64,000 nucleotides of DNA, taken from assembly GCA_964535575.1 (NCBI GenBank), contig CAZHTC010000003.1, positions 248,001 through 312,000 on the forward strand, read 5' to 3'. Positions 16,576 to 24,285 of this stretch are shown here, piece by piece. Positions within the stretch are counted from its first letter, which is position 1; each line of letters begins with the position of its first letter. The notes beneath the pieces were generated by a model. The model was not told the origin of the DNA, did no database searches, and worked only from the letters and a program-made list of their open reading frames with translations. Made by a program: the position numbers and the translations under genes. This DNA is from JAGPCK01 sp964535575 (GTDB taxonomy: Bacteria > Bacteroidota > Bacteroidia > UKL13-3).

Positions 16576-19488
16576 TTACACCACCACATTCACTATTCTT
16601 CCCTTTACATGAATTACTTTTTTAGGCTGTTTGCCTTCGAGCCATTTTTGTACGGTCTCATCGGCCAGCACACGCGCTTCCACTTCCTTACTTTCCAGAC
16701 TGAGTTCCATTTCTATATTGGTGCGTACTTTTCCGTTAATGGAAATAGGATAACTGAAACTGCTTTCCACTAAATAATTTGCATTGAAAGCAGGGAAGGT
16801 GGCTTTGGTAATGCTACGGTTGTTTCCTGCTTTGCTCCACAATTCTTCGCAGATATGCGGTGCAAAAGGAGAGAGCAGAACGAGTAAATCGCTGAGCACA
16901 CTTTTTTTGCTGCATTTTAAATCGCTCAGTTCATTTACACAAACCATAAACGCACTCACCGAAGTATTGAACGAAAGATTCTCTATATCTTCCTGCACTT
17001 TCTTTATGGTTTTGTGCAGCACTTTTAATTCGGCAGGGGTAGGAGCTTCTTCGGCTACCACCCATTCCCCGTTTTGATTATAAAACAGACGCCACAGTTT
17101 TTTCAAAAAACGGAAGGTGCCTTCAATGCCCTGCGTACTCCAGGGTTTGCTTTGCTCCAATGGCCCCAAAAACATTTCGTACAAACGCAGGGTGTCAGCT
17201 CCGTATGTATTTATAACATCATCTGGGTTAACAACGTTTAGTTTTGATTTGGACATTTTTTCTGTTTCACTTTCACAATGAAATAATTCATTTTCCAATA
17301 AAAATTTGTTCTCTGAATATTCTTTATTTTGCAACCTAAAAGCATTGATATCTAAAATATTGTTATTAACCAGTTTAATGTCAACATGGATTCTAACCGG
17401 TTGGAATTTTTGATACTCTCCGCATTTATGATCTTCTTTATATTGTTTATCTAATTTCTCAAATAATTCGTAAGTGTAAAGTCGTGAATCTTTGTTTTCG
17501 AAGTAATACTTATTAAATAATCCTTTTGAAATGAAGAAACTAAATTTTGAATCGTATCCAAAGCAATCAAGGCGATAAATAAGACTTGACACCCCCTGTA
17601 TCATTCCCTGATTCACCAATTTTTTGGCAGGTTCGTTTACGGGTATATGGCCTAGGTCAAATAAAAATTTGGTCCAGAAACGTACATAAAGCAAATGCCC
17701 GGTGGCATGTTCGCTTCCGCCAAGGTACAAATCTACCTGCTGCCAGTAATCAACGGCTTCCTTCGAGGCAAAACGGGTTTTATTCCCGGGGTCCATATAC
17801 CGCAAAAAGTACCAGCTGCTGCCCGCCCATCCGGGCATGGTGGTATGTTCGTATTCGTATTGTCCCCGGTATTTCCAGTTGTGTGCTCGGGCCAATGGTG
17901 GTTCTCCGTCTTCGGTAGGTAAGTACTTATCTACTTCGGGCAACAGCAAAGGCAATTCGTTTTCGGGCAATGCATAGGGAATGCCGTCTTTGTAATATAC
18001 CGGAATGGGTTCGCCCCAGTAACGTTGTCTCCCAAACACGGCATCGCGCAGGCGGTAATTGGTTTTTCCTTCTCCTATGCCTTTTTGCTCTATAGCTTCA
18101 ATGGCTTTTTTTATGGCCGTTTTTACTTCAAGCCCGTTTAAAAAACCGGAGTTAATGAGTTTACCGTTTTTATCATCAAACGAAGCCGCATTCATATCGT
18201 GTCCTTCGGGAGCTTCAATTACCTGTTGTATTTCCAATCCGAAATGTTTGGCAAAAGCAAAATCGCGGCTGTCGTGGGCAGGTACACCCATCACGGCTCC
18301 GGTGCCATAACCGGCCAGTACATATTCGCCAATCCACACCGGTATTTTTTTCCCGCTGAAAGGATGGATGGCATAGGCTCCTGTAGATTGTCCGGTAATC
18401 TTTTTTACATCGGCCTGCCGTTCGCGCTCGCTGCGGTTTTTGGCATAATGCACGTAGTCGGTTACCTGCTTTTTATATTCGGGAGCGGTGATGCGGTCAA
18501 TCAGTTCATGTTCGGGGGCAAGGGTAATAAAGGTAACCCCAAAAATGGTATCGGGTCGGGTGGTGAAAACTTCAATAGTTTGCTCTAACCCGTCAAGCAT
18601 AAATGTTAAACTGCTTCCTTCCGATTTGCCAATCCAGTTGCGTTGGGCTTCTTTTATGCTATCGCTCCATTCAATGGTGTCCAGGTCATTTATCAGTCTT
18701 TCGGCATAGGCTGTTATGCGCAGGCTCCATTGTTTCATCAGCTTTCGTTCTACGGGATAACCACCGCGTTCGCTCACCCCGTCTTTTACCTCGTCATTGG
18801 CCAGCACAGTTCCCATAGCCGGGCACCAGTTTACATAAGCCTCACTGATATAGGCCAACCGAAAGTTGAGTAAAATTTCCTGTTGTTTTTTCTCACTGAA
18901 ACTCTTCCAATCAAGGGCCGTGAAGGGGTTAACCGAGTGTTCGATATTGCCGGTAATAATGGTGTGGTGTTCCTCATGAAATCCTTCTGCTTCAAAATGC
19001 CGTATGAGGTTTTCAATAGGTTCGGCTTTATCGGTTTCATGGTTGTACCAACTGTTGAACAACTGAATAAATATCCATTGGGTCCACCGGTAATATTCGG
19101 GGTCGCAGGTTTTAATTTCCCTGTCCCAGTCGTAGCCAAGTCCTATTTTATCCAACTGCTCACGGTAGCGGTCAATATTATTTTTTGTGGTAACAGCCGG
19201 ATGCTGTCCTGTTTGAATAGCATATTGTTCGGCAGGCAATCCAAAGGCATCGTAACCCATTGGATGCAACACATTAAATCCTTTCAGTTTTTTGTAACGG
19301 GCCACAATATCAGAGGCAATATATCCCAGCGGATGCCCCACGTGTAAACCCGCCCCCGAGGGATAAGGAAACATATCCAGTACGTAGTATTTGGGTTTAT
19401 CGGGGTCAATAGAAGTTTGATAGGTTTTTTGTTCCGCCCATCGCTGCTGCCAGTATTCCTCTATCTTGCTAAAATTGTATTCCGTCAT
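16576..19488 (-). CDS. leuS: Leucyl-tRNA synthetase
   Basis: Charges tRNA-Leu. The 970-aa protein is counted from the ATG at 19488 (MTEYNFSK); the 22 codons upstream are not conserved-looking. HVGH is at 49-52 in YPSGAGLHVGHPLGY, followed by the CP1 editing domain (TTRPDTIFGVTF) and KMSKS at about 745. Between MIQG and KMSKS lies an insertion of roughly 110 residues. Bacteroidota LeuRS normally has an insertion here with the HVD-NDILDIEAF motif (seen as HVDIKLVNNNILDINAF), but this one is longer than I recall and very AT-rich. All catalytic motifs are intact. Confidence 0.96.
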   Translation of the reverse strand: MTEYNFSKIEEYWQQRWAEQKTYQTSIDPDKPKYYVLDMFPYPSGAGLHVGHPLGYIASDIVARYKKLKGFNVLHPMGYDAFGLPAEQYAIQTGQHPAVTTKNNIDRYREQLDKIGLGYDWDREIKTCDPEYYRWTQWIFIQLFNSWYNHETDKAEPIENLIRHFEAEGFHEEHHTIITGNIEHSVNPFTALDWKSFSEKKQQEILLNFRLAYISEAYVNWCPAMGTVLANDEVKDGVSERGGYPVERKLMKQWSLRITAYAERLINDLDTIEWSDSIKEAQRNWIGKSEGSSLTFMLDGLEQTIEVFTTRPDTIFGVTFITLAPEHELIDRITAPEYKKQVTDYVHYAKNRSERERQADVKKITGQSTGAYAIHPFSGKKIPVWIGEYVLAGYGTGAVMGVPAHDSRDFAFAKHFGLEIQQVIEAPEGHDMNAASFDDKNGKLINSGFLNGLEVKTAIKKAIEAIEQKGIGEGKTNYRLRDAVFGRQRYWGEPIPVYYKDGIPYALPENELPLLLPEVDKYLPTEDGEPPLARAHNWKYRGQYEYEHTTMPGWAGSSWYFLRYMDPGNKTRFASKEAVDYWQQVDLYLGGSEHATGHLLYVRFWTKFLFDLGHIPVNEPAKKLVNQGMIQGVSSLIYRLDCFGYDSKFSFFISKGLFNKYYFENKDSRLYTYELFEKLDKQYKEDHKCGEYQKFQPVRIHVDIKLVNNNILDINAFRLQNKEYSENKFLLENELFHCESETEKMSKSKLNVVNPDDVINTYGADTLRLYEMFLGPLEQSKPWSTQGIEGTFRFLKKLWRLFYNQNGEWVVAEEAPTPAELKVLHKTIKKVQEDIENLSFNTSVSAFMVCVNELSDLKCSKKSVLSDLLVLLSPFAPHICEELWSKAGNNRSITKATFPAFNANYLVESSFSYPISINGKVRTNIEMELSLESKEVEARVLADETVQKWLEGKQPKKVIHVKGRIVNVVV

Positions 19489-19561
19489 GTGGTATGTAGT
19501 TGCAATTGGCCCGCAAAATAGCAAAAAGCCCTCATAGTTTACTGAACTTTGCAATGTGCAA

Positions 19562-19608
19562 AACCCTGTGGATGCTATAGCGGGTTAAAACCTTGCAGGG
19601 GCTTTTTT
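19562..19608 (+). promoter_or_regulatory. Attenuator-like alternative hairpins before ftsX
   Basis: Between leuS and ftsX, CCCTG (19564-19568) can pair with CAGGG (19596-19600), followed by GC and six Ts (19603-19608), a terminator-like form. The same 5' bases, AACCC (19562-19566), can instead pair with GGGTT (19582-19586), which excludes the terminator stem. A possible -7 box TATTTTCG (19614-19621) lies downstream, so it could also be the end of a short separate RNA. Stems are only 5 bp, so confidence is low. Confidence 0.35.
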
Positions 19609-19647
19609 ATTACCTATTTTCGCAAGGCTAAATTAACAATCAATACA

Positions 19648-20520
19648 TTGAGTCAGCAAGAAGGACAATACAGCTACAGGCGCAGGCCTTCCTACCTGCC
19701 CTCCATCATCAGCGTATCGCTGGTATTATGTATGCTGGGCATTTTCGGTATCATTATCATTTCGGGCAATAAATTGTCGGATTATGTAAAGGAGAAATTT
19801 AAACTCGAAGTATTTATGAAATCGGATATGCCCGAGGCCGAGATTATCCGTTTGCAAAAAAGCCTTGAAATGGAGTTGTGGGCTAAAAAGGTAACCTACA
19901 TAAGTGCCGAAGAAGCTGCCAAACAGTTTACGGCCGAGGTTGGACATGATTTTGTGGGTTTTATTGGCCACAATCCCCTGCTTCCTTCTCTTGAGGTATA
20001 TCTTAAATCAGATTTCGCCAATCAGGAAAAAGCAGCCGAGATTGAAAAAATACTGAAGCAAAAAGCCGGGGTGGACGATGTAACCTACAGCCGCGACCAG
20101 ATAGCAAGGGTAAATGATAACCTGAGTAAAATTTCCCTTATCATTCTCATCATCAGCGGGGTATTTTTTGTTATTTCCATTACCCTTATCAACAACACCA
20201 TTCGGTTAAATTTATATGCCCGCAGGTTTTTAATTAAAAGTATGCAGCTCGTGGGAGCTACTCAATGGTTTATCATTCGCCCGTTTATGCTTCGTTCCAT
20301 ACTTCATGGGGTGTACGGAGCGTTAATAGCTGCGTTGCTCTTAGGAAGTGTGCTTTATGGATTAACCCAAAAGTATCAGGGAATCATCGCTTTTTACGAT
20401 TATTCTCAGTTTGCATTGCTCTTTGCTGGGATTTTATCCATTGGTGTAATTATATCCATGTTAAGCAGCCTGATAGCAACTAAACGATATCTTCGTTTAA
20501 AACTCGATGATTTGTATTAA
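19648..20520 (+). CDS. ftsX: Cell-division ABC-type permease FtsX
   Basis: A 290-aa membrane protein started at the TTG at 19648 (MSQQEGQYSYRRRPSYLPS). The 33 codons upstream are cysteine-rich and implausible. Four transmembrane helices: SIISVSLVLCMLGIFGIIII, then the periplasmic loop (KEKFKLEVFMKSDMPEAE onward), then ISLIILIISGVFFVISITLI and two near the C-terminus. FtsX works with FtsE to activate cell-wall hydrolases at division. It leads a cluster with DUF3098, uppP, truB and ribF that is conserved in Bacteroidota; the M23 peptidase at 23228 downstream is a candidate partner. Confidence 0.92.
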   Translation: MSQQEGQYSYRRRPSYLPSIISVSLVLCMLGIFGIIIISGNKLSDYVKEKFKLEVFMKSDMPEAEIIRLQKSLEMELWAKKVTYISAEEAAKQFTAEVGHDFVGFIGHNPLLPSLEVYLKSDFANQEKAAEIEKILKQKAGVDDVTYSRDQIARVNDNLSKISLIILIISGVFFVISITLINNTIRLNLYARRFLIKSMQLVGATQWFIIRPFMLRSILHGVYGALIAALLLGSVLYGLTQKYQGIIAFYDYSQFALLFAGILSIGVIISMLSSLIATKRYLRLKLDDLY

Positions 20521-20531
20521 ACTTGCAGCGT

Positions 20532-20789
20532 ATGTCAACAAAAACAAAACAAACAACGCCCGATAAATCTTCGGCATCTCAGGGGAAAAAGCAGGATCAG
20601 GCTTTTGCTTTTAACAAGCAAAACTATCAGCTCACCATTGCCAGCGTTGTGATTATATTTTTAGGGTTTTACCTAATGGCAGGTAAAGAAGATATTTTCA
20701 GCACAACTAAATTAACGGTGGCCCCAATTGTTATCGTGATTGGTTTTGTGGTGGGGATATTTGCCATTATGAAAAAACCTAAGGAATAA
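20532..20789 (+). CDS. DUF3098 family small membrane protein
   Basis: An 85-aa protein from the ATG at 20532: a charged N-terminal tail, the FNKQNYQLTIASVVIIFLGFYLMAG signature split by the first helix, a short loop, then a second helix (VAPIVIVIGFVVGIFAIM). This is the DUF3098 pattern, found almost only in Bacteroidota and placed between ftsX and uppP. The role is unknown; context suggests envelope or division. It is 1 base from uppP. Confidence 0.9.
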   Translation: MSTKTKQTTPDKSSASQGKKQDQAFAFNKQNYQLTIASVVIIFLGFYLMAGKEDIFSTTKLTVAPIVIVIGFVVGIFAIMKKPKE

Positions 20790-20790
20790 A

Positions 20791-21594
20791 ATGGATATAG
20801 TCCATAGTATCCTGTTAGCCATCATTGAAGGACTTACCGAGTTTTTACCGGTTTCTTCTACCGGGCATATGATCATTGCCTCGCATTTTATGGGCATTGC
20901 CGGAGACGATTACGTAAAAATGTACACAGTAGCCATTCAGTTCGGAGCCATTCTGTCGGTAGTGGTTTTATACTTCAAACATTTTTTCCGTTCAATTAAT
21001 TTCTATTTAAAATTGGTGACTGCTTTTATTCCCACTGCCATCATCGGGTTGCTGCTTAAAAGTAAAATTGATATGATGCTCGAGAATGTGTGGGTGGTAG
21101 CCATTGCATTGTTGCTAGGTGGAATTGTGCTGTTGTTTGTAGATAAATGGTTTGAAAAAAATGAGGGTATTAGCGATTCGGATTCGGACATCACCTATAA
21201 AAAAGGTTTTATGATTGGCCTCATTCAGGCTATATCTATGATACCCGGAGTTTCCAGGTCTGCTGCTACCATTATCGGAGGCTTATCCCAAAAACTGAAC
21301 AGGAAAACGGCTGCTGAATTCTCTTTTTTTCTGGCCGTACCTACCATGTTTGCCGCAACCATTAAAAGTATTTACGATATTTATAAGGAACAGCCTCATT
21401 TATTGAATACCGATAACCTGAGTACATTAATACTGGGGAATTTAGTTGCCTTTGTGGTGGCCATGATTGCCATAAAGGCATTTATTAATTACCTTACCAA
21501 ATACGGATTTAAAGTGTTTGGCTATTATCGGATTATTGCTGGGGTATTACTATTGATTTTATTGTTCAGTGGTCAGCAAATGGAAATGTTTTGA
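20791..21594 (+). CDS. uppP: Undecaprenyl-diphosphatase UppP (BacA)
   Basis: Integral membrane enzyme that dephosphorylates undecaprenyl diphosphate to recycle the lipid carrier for peptidoglycan and other polymers. It is 267 aa with about eight helices. Both family signatures are present: EGLTEFLPVSSTGHM near the N-terminus (catalytic Glu/His) and IPGVSRSAATI in the middle (catalytic Arg/Ser). It follows DUF3098 by one base and precedes truB by two. Confidence 0.97.
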   Translation: MDIVHSILLAIIEGLTEFLPVSSTGHMIIASHFMGIAGDDYVKMYTVAIQFGAILSVVVLYFKHFFRSINFYLKLVTAFIPTAIIGLLLKSKIDMMLENVWVVAIALLLGGIVLLFVDKWFEKNEGISDSDSDITYKKGFMIGLIQAISMIPGVSRSAATIIGGLSQKLNRKTAAEFSFFLAVPTMFAATIKSIYDIYKEQPHLLNTDNLSTLILGNLVAFVVAMIAIKAFINYLTKYGFKVFGYYRIIAGVLLLILLFSGQQMEMF

Positions 21595-21596
21595 GT

Positions 21597-22289
21597 ATGG
21601 GAGTAGATTTTAACGAAGGACAAATTATTCCCGTAGATAAACCCTACCAATGGACTTCAACTAAAGTAGTGAGAAGGGTGAAGGGAATTACCAAAGCCAA
21701 AAGGGTGGGGCATGCCGGAACATTAGATCCCTTGGCCACAGGTTTATTAATTATTTGTACCGGAAAAGCTACCAAGCAGATTGAAAAGATACAGGCACAG
21801 GAAAAAGAATACACCGGAACCATAATGCTGGGAGCTACCACCCCTACCTATGATAAGGAAATGGAACCAGATCAGCTGTACCCTTGGGAACATATTACCC
21901 CGGAAATGGTGAAGCAAACTGCAACCGGTTTTTTGGGTGAACAAATGCAGGTGCCTCCCAAATATTCAGCAGTAAAAGTGGAAGGGCAGCGTGGTTATGC
22001 CATGTCTCGATTGGGTAAGGAATTTGAACTGAAAGCCAAGCCGGTATTTATTAAAGAATTTGAAATTACCCGTATTGATTTGCCTCAGCTTGATTTCAGA
22101 ATTGTTTGCAGCAAAGGGACTTATATTCGAAGCATTGCCTTCGATTTTGGAAGAAAACTTCAATCGGGAGGATATTTATTTGCACTAACCCGCACCCGAA
22201 TAGGAAACTATTTACTTGAAAATGCGGTTGCTGTTAAAAATTTAATAGATTTGTTACCGGAATCAGAAAAAACTAATGAAGCTGTATAG
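21597..22289 (+). CDS. truB: tRNA pseudouridine-55 synthase TruB
   Basis: Makes pseudouridine 55 in the T arm of tRNAs. It is 230 aa from the ATG at 21597 (TTG two codons upstream is less likely). Catalytic Asp44 is in HAGTLDPLATG; KPYQWTSTKVV, VPPKYSAVKVEGQRGY and CSKGTYIRSIAFD are further family motifs. The C-terminal PUA domain of long TruB forms is absent, usual in this phylum. It overlaps ribF by 14 bases. Confidence 0.96.
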   Translation: MGVDFNEGQIIPVDKPYQWTSTKVVRRVKGITKAKRVGHAGTLDPLATGLLIICTGKATKQIEKIQAQEKEYTGTIMLGATTPTYDKEMEPDQLYPWEHITPEMVKQTATGFLGEQMQVPPKYSAVKVEGQRGYAMSRLGKEFELKAKPVFIKEFEITRIDLPQLDFRIVCSKGTYIRSIAFDFGRKLQSGGYLFALTRTRIGNYLLENAVAVKNLIDLLPESEKTNEAV

Positions 22290-23205
22290 AAGCCTGAATG
22301 ATTTTTTAAAACTCGAGAATGCCGTTGTATCGCAGGGTACATTTGACGGAGTGCACATAGGTCATCAGGAAATTATTAAACAAATGAAGCAAGTGGCAGC
22401 CAAAACGGGTGGCCCCACGGTAATGCTTACTTTCTTTCCGCATCCGCGCATGGTGCTTTACCCCGACAACGAAGATTTTAAACTGCTCCAGATTTATGAA
22501 GAAAAGATGGAGCAATTTGATAAGTACGGTTTAGATCATTTGATTGTAGAACCATTTACCATTCCGTTTTCCAGATATACCACCGAAGAATTTGTAAAGG
22601 AAGTTTTGGTAAACAGAATAGGTGCCAAACATATTGTAGTGGGTCATGATCACCGGTTTGGCAAAAACAGAGAAGGAACCTTTAAAGATTTACAAAATTT
22701 ATCTCCCACCTACGGGTTTACGGTTTCCGAAACCAATCCTGTAATTATTGACGGGGTAACGGTGAGTTCTACCAAAATCCGAAACGCATTGCTTAGCGGG
22801 GATGTAGGAATGGCCAAACGACTATTGGGTTATGATTACCAACTGAAAGGAGTGGTAAAACATGGCAATAAAGTGGGGCGAACCATTGAGTTTCCCACGG
22901 CTAATATCTATGTGCTCGAAAAATATAAATTAGTTCCGGGAGAAGGAGTGTATGCTGTAAAAGTGGATGTGTTGGGCGAGAAATTCAATGGCATGCTCAA
23001 TATTGGAAAACGGCCTACGGTGGGCGGCTCGGGTGACGTGACTATTGAAGTTCATTTAATTGATTCCAAAAAGGACCTCTATGGAAGGGTTATCAAGATA
23101 AATTTTGTTGAAAAAATACGGAACGAAATTAAGTTTCCTACCATGGACGACCTGAAAAAACAACTCGAAAAGGATAAATTTGAAGCGCTCAGAATATTGG
23201 CCTGA
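22276..23205 (+). CDS. ribF: Bifunctional riboflavin kinase/FAD synthetase
   Basis: Converts riboflavin to FMN and then FAD. The N-terminal adenylyltransferase has GTFDGVHIGH (21-30) and GHDHRFGKNREG, ending with VSSTKIRNALLSGDV. The C-terminal flavokinase domain has GNKVGRTIEFPTANI, GVYAVKV and GMLNIGKRPTVGG. Length 309 aa is typical. Its start lies inside truB (14-base overlap), indicating coupled translation. Confidence 0.97.
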   Translation: MKLYRSLNDFLKLENAVVSQGTFDGVHIGHQEIIKQMKQVAAKTGGPTVMLTFFPHPRMVLYPDNEDFKLLQIYEEKMEQFDKYGLDHLIVEPFTIPFSRYTTEEFVKEVLVNRIGAKHIVVGHDHRFGKNREGTFKDLQNLSPTYGFTVSETNPVIIDGVTVSSTKIRNALLSGDVGMAKRLLGYDYQLKGVVKHGNKVGRTIEFPTANIYVLEKYKLVPGEGVYAVKVDVLGEKFNGMLNIGKRPTVGGSGDVTIEVHLIDSKKDLYGRVIKINFVEKIRNEIKFPTMDDLKKQLEKDKFEALRILA

Positions 23206-23227
23206 GTACTTTAATTCCAACGAGTAG

Positions 23228-24220
23228 ATGAGGTTGAGGTTTAATCACTTTTTAATTATTTTTTGCTTTACCTTTTTGCCTCTTTTATCGGCAGCACAAG
23301 TAGAAGGTGACGAGGATATATTGCCCGATTCGGTAGAGGTGGAGGAGGTAGATTCGGTGGAGTTTGTTGCCGAGGATAATCTGGAAATGCTGGAGGAAGA
23401 TTTAGACTTTGACGAAAGGCTTGCTTCCTATCTCGATTCGCTGTACCAGAAAGATTTAAAATTAGGTTTTACTTTTGATTCCAGCATTATTCCGGCATTG
23501 CAGTATTATGCCATTTGGGATACCATTGTAATAAATCCATACAAAGAGGATTTAACCAATATGGATGTATCGGTTCCCATTGCCCTGCAGGATGACGATG
23601 ATTGTTATTTTTTCCCTCCCTGTAAAGGAGAAATCACCTCAGGTTTCGGATTCAGGCGATGGGGCCGCAGACTCAAATTTCATTACGGGGTAGATGTACG
23701 TTTGTACACCGGAGATCCGGTATATGCCGCTTTTGACGGGGTGGTGCGCGTTTCTAAACTCAGTACCGATTACGGATATGTAGTACTTATTCGCCATTAC
23801 AACGGGTTCGAAACTTTGTATGCACATTTTTCTAAACTGTTGGTGGCCACAGGACAAACTGTTCGGGCCGGAGATATTATTGGTTTGGGTGGGAGTACCG
23901 GTCACTCCACAGGAAGCCACCTCCATTTTGAGGTGCGATTTAAAGGCGAAAAAATAGACCCTTCCCGTCTGATCTGTTTTCCCGAGAGTAGGCTTTTTCA
24001 GGATACTGTTTTTATTGATAAGTCGTTTTTCGTACACAAAACTGCAGTAGCAAAAATGCAAACCGTTTCGAGGTACAGCAAGTATCATTTGGTGCGGAAA
24101 GGGGATACCCTTGCCCATATAGCCTACCGTTATGGAACCTCGGTAAACAGGTTATGCCAGCTCAATCATATAAAACGAACCACCATTCTTCGTGCGGGTC
24201 GGAAAATACGGGTTCGATGA
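23228..24220 (+). CDS. M23 (LytM) peptidase with C-terminal LysM domain
   Basis: A 330-aa secreted protein: signal peptide to about residue 23 (LLSAAQ), an acidic linker rich in Asp/Glu/Val (24-65), a LytM/M23 domain (about 135-255) with FHYGVDVRL, the HYNGFETLYAHFS segment and SHLHFEVR zinc ligands, and a LysM peptidoglycan-binding domain (about 283-329, YHLVRKGDTLAHIAYRYGTS). All metal residues look intact, so it may cleave peptidoglycan cross-links. As it follows the ftsX cluster, it is a candidate FtsEX-controlled hydrolase (inference). Confidence 0.92.
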   Translation: MRLRFNHFLIIFCFTFLPLLSAAQVEGDEDILPDSVEVEEVDSVEFVAEDNLEMLEEDLDFDERLASYLDSLYQKDLKLGFTFDSSIIPALQYYAIWDTIVINPYKEDLTNMDVSVPIALQDDDDCYFFPPCKGEITSGFGFRRWGRRLKFHYGVDVRLYTGDPVYAAFDGVVRVSKLSTDYGYVVLIRHYNGFETLYAHFSKLLVATGQTVRAGDIIGLGGSTGHSTGSHLHFEVRFKGEKIDPSRLICFPESRLFQDTVFIDKSFFVHKTAVAKMQTVSRYSKYHLVRKGDTLAHIAYRYGTSVNRLCQLNHIKRTTILRAGRKIRVR

Positions 24221-24245
24221 TAACCGTAAGTCCCTGAGGAAAAAC

Positions 24246-24276
24246 TTGGCTTTTTCAGGTTCCTGTATTACCTTTG
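24246..24276 (+). promoter_or_regulatory. Bacteroidota-type promoter
   Basis: TTG at 24246-24248 is followed after 20 bases by TACCTTTG at 24269-24276, matching the -33 TTG and -7 TAnnTTTG consensus of the Bacteroidota main sigma factor. The ATG of the large T9SS protein starts 9 bases after the -7 box, implying a leader of only a few bases. Confidence 0.6.
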
Positions 24277-24285
24277 TTACGCTTT

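Noticed and set aside
19334..19350. CACGTG in leuS as a parS candidate
   Set aside because: Only the six core bases match; five of the outer positions differ, and the sequence encodes the conserved HVGH motif.
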